In this document: positions 1 through 5,927 of the stretch, one piece after another
Numbering within the stretch: the first letter of the stretch is position 1
How the letters are laid out: each line of letters begins with the position of its first letter
Assembly: GCA_903885965.1 (NCBI GenBank)
Contig: CAISKQ010000029.1
Location: 1 to 36,829 of the forward strand
Length of the DNA: 36,829 bases
Direction: 5' to 3'
Source: an uncultured bacterium
Lineage (GTDB): Bacteria > Patescibacteriota > Minisyncoccia > Moranbacterales > GWC2-37-73
The notes under the pieces: generated by a model
The model's input: the letters and a program-made list of their open reading frames with translations, nothing else
Database searches by the model: none
What the model was told of the DNA's origin: nothing
Translations under genes and position numbers: made by a program

Positions 1-1
1 A

Positions 2-118
2 AGTACTAATGCTTCAGCTGAGTCGTTTAATGCAAAATTGAAAGGTTTTAGATCTCTGGTACGAGGCGTAAGAGACAAGAAATTCTTTCTTTTTCGGGTG
101 GCAAAATTATTCAGTTAA
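2..118 (+). mobile_element. 3' end of an ISAon1/ISL3-type transposase gene (partial)
   Basis: An open frame enters from the window edge and stops with TAA at 116-118, giving the last 38 residues of a transposase. The segment NASAESFNAKLKGFR followed by RGVR..KFFLFRVAKLFS matches from memory the C-terminal end of ISAon1-group (DDE, ISL3-related) transposases, where the Glu of AESFN is the last catalytic acidic residue. The IS right end probably lies near 139-142, because the neighbouring minus-strand radical SAM gene loses its reading frame there. The rest of the element is outside the window, so the family call rests on a short segment. Confidence 0.72.
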
Positions 119-745
119 TCCAGGTGATTTGAGTATGACCCCATATGGGCATCCTCTTGTTGCCATAATATGCGCAGAAACAAACTTTGCGTAATTAGAT
201 AAATCAAGTAAAGAGTAGGTTTCTGGTGATATTCCCGAGATAGAATCTAATAATTTTCCACATTTGTTGTGAATATTTCTACCGCAACTTTTAAAAGATA
301 GACTGCTAACTTTTTCGAGTTTTTCTTCATTGACTCCTCTCTTTAAAACATTTAACAATTCAAGCAAAGATTGCTCACCTTCGCCACATACAATGTAATC
401 AATTTCATTGTATGTAAGACAATATTCTTTGTTTTGCGTTGGAAATATTCCACCGACTACAGTGACTTTCCCAAGCTTCTTAGCAATAGATAATAATTTT
501 AATGCTGGAGGAAATTCACTAGTGGAACAACCAATCCCAATAACATCAAAACCAAGAAAGTCTTTCATTGGATTAACCTCTCGCCCCAATACCATATTAA
601 GACGATAATCAATGATTGAAACTTCCCAATTTGATTTCTGCCTAACATATTGAGCAAGATGTAAATATGCTTGAGGAATTCCTAGCTCCTGCGAATCATC
701 AACAGGAAAATCAACAATGGGTCTTACAAGCAAAAGTTTATTCAT
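107..745 (-). pseudogene. B12-binding radical SAM protein, truncated by IS insertion
   Basis: The 212-residue frame starts at ATG 743-745, preceded by a good AAGGAGAT ribosome site; a longer in-frame start at 790 is less likely. It shows an N-terminal cobalamin-binding Rossmann domain, with IGIGCSTSEFPPALKLL, VVGGIFPT and YIVCGEGEQSLLELL at roughly residues 70-130, as in the B12-binding radical SAM superfamily. The frame reaches ATRGCPYG, the start of the CxxxCxxC cluster motif. It then runs into non-homologous codons (VILKSPGLTE, stop) exactly where the adjoining IS end lies, so only the first cluster Cys is present. The SAM barrel is missing and may continue beyond the IS, outside the window. 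The product cannot be an active radical SAM enzyme. Its own promoter is at 806-833. Confidence 0.8.
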
Positions 746-805
746 CGTATATCTCCTTGATTTTAAAGAACTTTTAACAAAATATTCCAATTCAATTAGA
801 CTAGA

Positions 806-833
806 ATTCTATCATAAACGAAACCAGAGTCAA
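806..833 (-). promoter_or_regulatory. Sigma70-type promoter of the radical SAM gene
   Basis: Read on the minus strand: -35 TTGACT (828-833), 16-bp spacer, -10 TAGAAT (806-811). Transcription would start near 799, about 55 nt before the ATG at 745. Confidence 0.55.
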
Positions 834-864
834 GTCATGACCTTTTTTATTAAAAAGGTGACAT

Positions 865-912
865 TCAGAACTTCACCCTCACCCATCCCAATTTTCCAAT
901 TTTGAAAACTTT
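865..912 (-). pseudogene. Orphan tail of a tyrosyl-tRNA synthetase gene
   Basis: Forty-eight bases encode KVFKIGKLGWVRVKF and a TGA stop. This is the same C-terminal peptide as the intact tyrS at 2304-2351. The two DNA copies differ at 4 of 48 positions, and all four differences are synonymous third-codon changes in Gly or Val codons. Similarity stops near the tyrS stop codon on one side and just upstream of the AAA codon on the other. The ATPase stop codon (923-925) lies 10 bp upstream. No start codon or rest of tyrS is attached. It looks like a remnant att-like or recombination copy derived from a diverged but functional tyrS allele. Confidence 0.8.
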
Positions 913-922
913 GCCCAGAAAA

Positions 923-2179
923 TTACAATTCCCAAGCACAAAAATGCTTGATACCACCCCGCATACCAAGCGAAACATCATCAAGACTAATAACTATTTT
1001 TTCATAATTATCATCAATTTTTTCCAAGTTTCCAAATTCTCGCAAGACGACTTTCTTCTCATTAATAGTATAGGCAACTTGCACATATTTTTTTTCTTGA
1101 CCCTTCTCCAGGACAAAGTCAATTTCACTTTTGCCAAGACTCCCCACAAAAACCTGCCAACCTCGAGCCATAAAATGAAGATAAACCGCATTTTCAAGAT
1201 GCTTTCCTAGACCATAATCAAAACTAGAAGAAAGATAATTACGAAAAGAAAGATCATTTAAATAATATTTCTTACTCGTAGCCAAAATGTTCTTACCTTT
1301 AATATCAAATCTTTCCACTTCATGAAACAAGTAGGATTGCAGAATATAGCTCAAATAATTGCTAATGGTTTCATGATTTGTTTTTATTTTTTGACTAATC
1401 AAAAACTGCACAATATTATTGATTGAAAACAAATTACCAATATTGTCTGTCAAAAACTTAAACAAATCTTCCAGGAGCTGAGCATCTTTAATTTTGTGAC
1501 GCCAAATCACATCTTTGAGCAGAATGGTGTTTTTCAGCGAACTCAAATAATGATTTTTCATTTCCTCACTTGGCAAATTGAAAAGTTCAGGCAAGCCACC
1601 AGTTTTTAAATACTCCAAATAACTTTCCTTATTTTTGGGAATTTTTCGAAACTGTGCATATTCTTCAAAAAGAAATGGCCACACCACGAAATCAACATAG
1701 CGTCCGCTCAGATATGTTGCTAGTTCAGAAGAAAGCATCTTTGAATTCGAGCCGCTAATAAAAACTTCATATTTTTGCTTGTGATCCTGAGAAAGAGAAT
1801 TAACAGTTTTTTCCCAACCTTCAATTTCCTGAACTTCATCCAAAAACACAAAAATTTTTCCTTTCACTTTCAAGGCTTTTTTATAAAACCCAAGCAACTC
1901 ATTCAAATCCTTGTAGTTCTTAATTTCATCAAAATCAACCAATTCTTTGTTTAAATAAAAAATATTCTTTGGGTTGATCCCATCAGTAATCAAGGTTCGA
2001 ATTAACTGGCGCATCACAAAACTTTTTCCGACTCGTCGTTGGCCAAGAATCACCTTAATCAATTTATTGCCAATAAATTCTTTGATTTTTTCAGTATAAA
2101 TTTTCCGCTCAAAACCAGTGCTGATTTTCTCACCGCCCCAAAAATTATACTTTTTCAGTTTTTTAAATGTTTCAAGCAT
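923..2179 (-). CDS. AAA-type ATPase with C-terminal DUF4143 domain
   Basis: The protein has 418 residues. An N-terminal AAA_14-type P-loop domain carries Walker A GQRRVGKS (46-53), Walker B IFVFLDEVQ with D114/E115, and a sensor-like SGSNSKML (about 141-148). The C-terminal DUF4143 domain holds EIDFVLEKG...YVQVAY, which resembles a PD-(D/E)XK nuclease-like core. Family members are widespread in bacteria and archaea; their function is poorly known, and nucleic-acid or defence roles are suggested. The ATG at 2177-2179 has an AGGAAAG upstream. The gene has its own strong promoter (2214-2242) and lies between two copies of the tyrS tail, which suggests acquisition as a module. There is no recombinase gene beside it. 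Confidence 0.85.
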   Translation of the reverse strand: MLETFKKLKKYNFWGGEKISTGFERKIYTEKIKEFIGNKLIKVILGQRRVGKSFVMRQLIRTLITDGINPKNIFYLNKELVDFDEIKNYKDLNELLGFYKKALKVKGKIFVFLDEVQEIEGWEKTVNSLSQDHKQKYEVFISGSNSKMLSSELATYLSGRYVDFVVWPFLFEEYAQFRKIPKNKESYLEYLKTGGLPELFNLPSEEMKNHYLSSLKNTILLKDVIWRHKIKDAQLLEDLFKFLTDNIGNLFSINNIVQFLISQKIKTNHETISNYLSYILQSYLFHEVERFDIKGKNILATSKKYYLNDLSFRNYLSSSFDYGLGKHLENAVYLHFMARGWQVFVGSLGKSEIDFVLEKGQEKKYVQVAYTINEKKVVLREFGNLEKIDDNYEKIVISLDDVSLGMRGGIKHFCAWEL

Positions 2180-2231
2180 AGCTTAAACTTTCCTAAATAT
2201 TTCATTTATTTCAAGTATATCTTAAACTTTC
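2171..2231 (-). promoter_or_regulatory. Two 22-bp direct repeats over the ATPase promoter and start codon
   Basis: Copies at 2171-2192 and 2210-2231 differ at only 2 of 22 positions and are spaced 39 bp apart. The upstream copy contains the -10 box and the downstream copy contains the ATG. This layout suits a repressor or autoregulator binding site; the regulator is unknown. Confidence 0.5.
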
Positions 2232-2242
2232 TTACATGTCAA
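2214..2242 (-). promoter_or_regulatory. Near-consensus sigma70 promoter of the ATPase gene
   Basis: Minus strand: -35 TTGACA (2237-2242), 17-bp spacer, -10 TATACT (2214-2219). Transcription would start near 2207, about 28 nt before the ATG. Confidence 0.75.
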
Positions 2243-2303
2243 CTAGCCTTTTTCCGTATACCCAAATAAACTAGCTATCTTTTTTGGCTCAAATAAAGAA
2301 CTT

Positions 2304-3506
2304 TCAGAACTTCACCCTTACCCACCCCAATTTGCCAATTTTGAAGACTTTGTCGTTGAAAGAAGAATCGACAACAAAATTTGGGTCAAGGATTTTTTCA
2401 CCATCGATACTGACCCCGCCCTGCTCAACTTTGCGACGAGCGTCGCTCATACTGGTAGCGTTGCCAGATGAAATCAAAAGCTCGGAAAGCTTAACTGCTT
2501 CACCTTCAACCTTAAATTCAGCCACCTTGGTTGGAATTTCTTTGTTGGAAATAGTTTTAATGAAATGTTCTTGAGATTCTTTTGCAATTTCACTTCCATG
2601 AAAAATACTCACAATCTCAAAAGCTACTCTAATTTTTGCATCTCGGGGATTAGAATTTTTCAGAATTGTTTCAATTTCATCCAATGGCAGTCTGGTGTTG
2701 TTCACAAAAAAAACATTTATCATCTCATCTGGTTGAGACATAATTGCTCCAAACATATCAGCGGGACTAAAATTAAGGAATATTCCCGTACCATTGCTTT
2801 TTGACATCAACTCACCAGTTATTGGATTTTCCATCAAATTAACCGCTATCACGAATTTCTCCTTTTTGTTTATTCTTGATTGCAACGTCCTTCCAACCAA
2901 AGCATTAAAAATTTGGTCAGTTCCACAAAGTTCAGCCTCAACATTGAGTGCCACACTGTCATAACCCTGCATCAGTGGATACAAAAATTCGTGCAAATAA
3001 ATTGGTTTTTCTTCCAACATTCGTTTTTCAAACATGTCCCTTTCGAGCATTTGCTGCACTGTAAAATTCGAAGCAAGACTTATTACCTCCTCCATGGTTA
3101 ATTTTGAAAGCCACTCATGATTGTAAACTATGTGCGGAGGATTTTCAGTTGTGTCAAAATCCATCAAGGGTTTTATTTGCTTTGTCCACTCCTTAACATT
3201 TTCCATCACTTCCGCTAGCGTAAGTTGTTTTCTGGCCACTGATTTGTCTGTTGGGTCGCCAATCTGCGCAGTAAAACTTCCAAAAAGCACATAGACTTCA
3301 TGCCCAAGTTTTCTAAATTCTTCTAATAGCATGAAATTTTTTGCATGACTCAAATGCAGAGATGCAGAAGTTGGATCAGCTCCTATATATATTTTCATTG
3401 GAACGCCACTCAAAAGCCGCTGCCGCAATTTATCTTTTCCAGGCAACATTTCAACAATCACACCGCGCGCCAAAATTTCATCCACAATTTGCTCTTTAGT
3501 TTTCAT
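2304..3506 (-). CDS. tyrS: Tyrosyl-tRNA synthetase
   Basis: This class I aminoacyl-tRNA synthetase charges tRNA-Tyr. It is 400 residues, normal for the bacterial family. The ATP-binding signature is IGADPTSASLHLSH, with the HIGH motif as HLSH (51-54); FTAQIGDPT and DSVALNVEAELCGTDQIFN follow in the tyrosine pocket, and the KMSKS loop is MSKSNG (about residue 232). The last ~70 residues form an S4 RNA-binding domain (LLISSGNATSMSDARRKVEQGGV) ending in KIGKLGWVRVKF. The gene lies 50 bp downstream of the AlkD-like gene on the same strand, probably co-transcribed. Its last 48 bases exist in a second, synonymously different copy at 865-912. Confidence 0.96.
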   Translation of the reverse strand: MKTKEQIVDEILARGVIVEMLPGKDKLRQRLLSGVPMKIYIGADPTSASLHLSHAKNFMLLEEFRKLGHEVYVLFGSFTAQIGDPTDKSVARKQLTLAEVMENVKEWTKQIKPLMDFDTTENPPHIVYNHEWLSKLTMEEVISLASNFTVQQMLERDMFEKRMLEEKPIYLHEFLYPLMQGYDSVALNVEAELCGTDQIFNALVGRTLQSRINKKEKFVIAVNLMENPITGELMSKSNGTGIFLNFSPADMFGAIMSQPDEMINVFFVNNTRLPLDEIETILKNSNPRDAKIRVAFEIVSIFHGSEIAKESQEHFIKTISNKEIPTKVAEFKVEGEAVKLSELLISSGNATSMSDARRKVEQGGVSIDGEKILDPNFVVDSSFNDKVFKIGKLGWVRVKF

Positions 3507-3556
3507 TTTTTTGATGAATATAGTTATCTTCCTTGCTAAACAGTAACATTTTTATA

Positions 3557-4255
3557 TTACTTTTTCAAGTATCCCTGCCTTTTCCCTTCTTCAAACCTCT
3601 CAATCGCATATCTGAGGGTCGTGCGAGGCATCACCTTGATATATTTTTGCAGGAATTTTTCCTCTTCTTCTTGTGAGCAACGCTTGCCAACTTCGCGAAG
3701 CATCCAACCGACGGCCTTGTGCATCAAGTCCTCCTTATCATTTAAAAGTTTTTTCGCAATTTCTAAGGTTGTTTGACTGCGACCATTTTTGATTTCGTGA
3801 AAAGTTGCCAGCATCGCAATCCGTCGCTCCCACAAAAGTTTTGATTCGGCAAGACTGAAAAGAATATCTTTCGGCTTATCTGCTAAATAGGCCCCAACTA
3901 TCCTGTCAGCTGTCAAATCAACCAAATCCCAATTGTTGATCCACTGCGTGTTTTTCAGGTATGCGTCAAAAATTTTCTTTTTTTGTTTTTCATCGCCTCT
4001 TTCATATTGCACAATCATAATCAAAAGTGCGGCCAAACGCTCTTCGTGAAAAATTGATTGAAGCAGTTGCAAGACTTCTGCCAATGGCAACTGCCAATAT
4101 TTTTTCGCTACCGTTCGCGTCTGCGGCACTGTGATGCCTAAAAATTTGTCCCCCTCGCCATACTGCCCCTTGCCAGTCTTGAAAAACCCCGCCAAAATTT
4201 TCGCCTTCTCGGGATTTGCCAAACTTCTAATTTCTTTTCTGAGTTTTTTTAACAT
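3557..4255 (-). CDS. AlkD-like DNA alkylation repair protein (HEAT-repeat glycosylase family)
   Basis: The protein has 232 residues, the usual AlkD length. The N-terminus shows GKGQYGEGDKFLGITVPQTR, a family hallmark, followed by helical repeats with WINNWDLVD and VGWMLREVGKR, which in AlkD contain the conserved Trp, Asp and Arg that contact the lesion and backbone. The family removes N3- and N7-alkylpurines without base flipping. The ATG at 4253-4255 abuts the T-tract of a terminator hairpin (4256-4283) with no visible ribosome site or room for a promoter, so expression probably depends on readthrough from the coiled-coil gene or a promoter inside it. Confidence 0.92.
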   Translation of the reverse strand: MLKKLRKEIRSLANPEKAKILAGFFKTGKGQYGEGDKFLGITVPQTRTVAKKYWQLPLAEVLQLLQSIFHEERLAALLIMIVQYERGDEKQKKKIFDAYLKNTQWINNWDLVDLTADRIVGAYLADKPKDILFSLAESKLLWERRIAMLATFHEIKNGRSQTTLEIAKKLLNDKEDLMHKAVGWMLREVGKRCSQEEEEKFLQKYIKVMPRTTLRYAIERFEEGKRQGYLKK

Positions 4256-4283
4256 AAAAAAACAAAAACCGGAGTAAACTCCG
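4256..4283 (-). terminator. Intrinsic terminator after the coiled-coil gene
   Basis: Minus strand: stem CGGAG/CTCCG (4270-4274 with 4279-4283), TTTA loop, then TTTTTGTTTTTTT. It ends exactly at the start codon of the AlkD-like gene and could act as an attenuator between the two genes. Confidence 0.75.
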
Positions 4284-4310
4284 ATTTATTAAGAAATACG
4301 TCAAAACTTT

Positions 4311-4730
4311 TTAATGTTTTTGTGAAAAATTTAGCACGAAATTTTCCAATTTTATTAATCTCTTTTCCAATTTTTGGAAGTCTTCCAAATCAACCTTCTG
4401 AGAGAGTTTGTGCTTAATATCGGTTACATCTATTTGAAGACTGTCAACTTTTGTTTCAAGATTATCAACTTTTGTTTCAAGATTATCAACTTTTGTTTCA
4501 AGATTATCAACTTTTGTTTCAAGATTATCAACTTTTGTTTCAAGCTTATCAAATCTGGCATCCATCTTATCAAATCTGGCATCCATGCCATCCAAGCGAC
4601 CAATGATTCCACTATGTTGTTCAGCAAGAACTTGTATTCCGTCATTCATGCTTTCCAGCATCGACATCACTTCACCGAAACCAAAAGTCTTTTCTTCAGT
4701 TTTATTTTTTTGCTTTTTCATAGTAATCAT
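4311..4730 (-). CDS. Small coiled-coil protein with seven exact-length heptads
   Basis: The protein has 139 residues, is highly charged and has no signal peptide. The centre is two MDARFDK heptads followed by five LETKVDN-type heptads, so leucine or methionine and valine or phenylalanine fall at a and d positions of a long parallel coiled coil; a second helix (residues ~100-139) follows. The DNA is a 21-bp tandem array (4444-4590). An alternative ATG lies three codons inside (4721); neither start has a clear ribosome site. Similar short coiled-coil proteins are common in CPR genomes, but the function is unknown. It sits between a SpoU-type methyltransferase gene (38 bp upstream) and a terminator. 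Confidence 0.75.
   Translation of the reverse strand: MITMKKQKNKTEEKTFGFGEVMSMLESMNDGIQVLAEQHSGIIGRLDGMDARFDKMDARFDKLETKVDNLETKVDNLETKVDNLETKVDNLETKVDSLQIDVTDIKHKLSQKVDLEDFQKLEKRLIKLENFVLNFSQKH
4444..4590. repeat. 21-bp tandem repeat encoding heptads
   Basis: Five copies of a 21-bp unit beginning TCAACTTTTGTTTC (4444-4548) are almost identical and are followed by two copies of a related 21-bp unit (4549-4590). The period equals seven codons. Low divergence suggests recent expansion or ongoing slippage. Confidence 0.9.
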
Positions 4731-4768
4731 ATTTTAACATCAGCCAAAAAAATAGTCAATCTGAAAAA

Positions 4769-5269
4769 TTACCCATAAATTAATTTATCCATAATTCCAT
4801 ATGCTGCCACGCCAGCAGCAATGGAAACATTCAGCGACCCCTTCACTCCTCGCATGGGAATTGCTACGGCCGAATCACATTTTTCCAAAATTTCCTGCGA
4901 AATGCCATCCACTTCATTACCCAAAATCAAAGCCACCGAGCAGTTCGGCTCAAATTTCCCAAGTTCAACCGCCCGTGGAGTTGTTTCCAAAGCTACTACG
5001 GTGCAGTTTTCTTTTTTGAGTTTCTCCAAAAGCTCAAAAATATTTTCCGCTTTTTCCCAGGGCACACTTTTCTCGCCGCCCAAAGCAGTTTTTTCTATCA
5101 TCTTGTCCGCCTTGCTTTTCAAGTCCTGATTTTCCTCTTTGGAGGGCGCATGAGAATAGCCAGTCAAATATATTTTGGAAACTCCAGCCCCATCGGCCGT
5201 GCGAAAAATAGCGCCTACATTATAGGCGCTGCGAATGTTGTGCAAAATCAAAAAAAGTTTCTTTTCCAT
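4769..5269 (-). CDS. SpoU/TrmH-family RNA 2'-O-methyltransferase
   Basis: The 166-residue protein consists of the SPOUT catalytic domain only, like TrmL. Motif 1 is NIRSAYNVGAIFRTADGAG (11-29), motif 2 is LILGNEVDGIS (~115-125) and motif 3 is IPMRGVKGSLNVSIA (~137-151); together these build the trefoil knot that binds S-adenosylmethionine. It presumably methylates a ribose in tRNA or rRNA; the exact target cannot be read from sequence. It is the first gene of a minus-strand run that continues with the coiled-coil gene, the AlkD-like gene and tyrS. Confidence 0.9.
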   Translation of the reverse strand: MEKKLFLILHNIRSAYNVGAIFRTADGAGVSKIYLTGYSHAPSKEENQDLKSKADKMIEKTALGGEKSVPWEKAENIFELLEKLKKENCTVVALETTPRAVELGKFEPNCSVALILGNEVDGISQEILEKCDSAVAIPMRGVKGSLNVSIAAGVAAYGIMDKLIYG

Positions 5270-5374
5270 AATTAAAATTTATTCTATCATTCTTCTGGCA
5301 CTTTATGCAATTTAAATTTTAACAAAAGATGAGTCATACGCGATATATAATTCTAACCAAAAATAATCGCAAAA

Positions 5375-5488
5375 TTTTTACGAGCTTGTTTGCTTTTTAG
5401 GCTTTAGCGTCCGACAGGAAGCCAGAGCTTCTTGGCTATAGTTCCCAGCCAAGAAGCGTGCTCTAAAAAGGAAACAAGCTTGTAAAAA
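5375..5488. repeat. Nested long hairpin element, copy 1
   Basis: Outer arms of 26 bp (5375-5400 and 5463-5488) pair with two non-Watson-Crick positions. An inner perfect 11-bp stem (5427-5437 with 5447-5457) has a 9-nt loop. A homologous element at 13304-13415 preserves both stems despite base changes, so the structure rather than the sequence seems conserved. Confidence 0.8.
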
Positions 5489-5774
5489 TACCTTGTAAGA
5501 TAAAGGGGCTTGCTTAGACAAAAAATAAATTAGCCCAAAAATAAAAAATGATTTATACTAAAAACAAAGAGCCTTCAGAATAGCTTGGCGAAAAATTGAA
5601 ACCCACCTGGATTATCAGGGAAAAAATATATTTTTTTCCGATACTTTTTTCAAGGGATTCAGCCGCCCATTGCTTGCATTGAGGGCTTTTTTGTTACACC
5701 TACGAATATACAAATCAACTACAAATATACAAAAGGTTATAATACCAAATTAACTAAAACCCTGTTATTTTTAA

Positions 5775-5809
5775 GGAGGCTCAACCTCCATTATGGAGGT
5801 TGAGCCTCC
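5775..5809. repeat. Perfect 16-bp inverted repeat with 3-nt loop
   Basis: Arms 5775-5790 and 5794-5809 are exactly complementary and contain GGAGG and CCTCC. There is no T-tract on either side, so it is not a standard terminator. Confidence 0.7.
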
Positions 5810-5927
5810 AACGTCTATCTACCATTAATTAAGTTAATTCTGTATAACACCCCCTAAAAACATTTAACCAATTTATAAAAAAAGAACCTGAAATTTGAGC
5901 AATATGACAATATAGCAATGTAACAAT

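Larger units (their letters stand above)
5270..5927. other. 658-bp gene-free region rich in hairpins and short repeats
   Basis: No convincing ORF was found. The region holds a nested long hairpin (5375-5488), a 16-bp perfect hairpin (5775-5809), ACAAATATAC-type units (about 5700-5740) and a degenerate GCAATATGACAATATA repeat (5899-5927) touching the end of recQ. Nothing was recognised between these elements. Confidence 0.7.

Noticed and set aside
4444-4590. Regular repeats that could suggest a CRISPR array
   Set aside because: The period is 21 bp with no spacers and lies in frame inside a coiled-coil gene.
4374-4778. Plus-strand ORF with repeated INFCFKI peptide
   Set aside because: It is the antisense reading of the heptad repeats; the minus frame has coiled-coil logic and a terminator.
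5640-5700. Candidate terminator around GCCCATTGCTTGCATTGAGGGC
   Set aside because: The stem is poorly paired and no gene ends there on the relevant strand.
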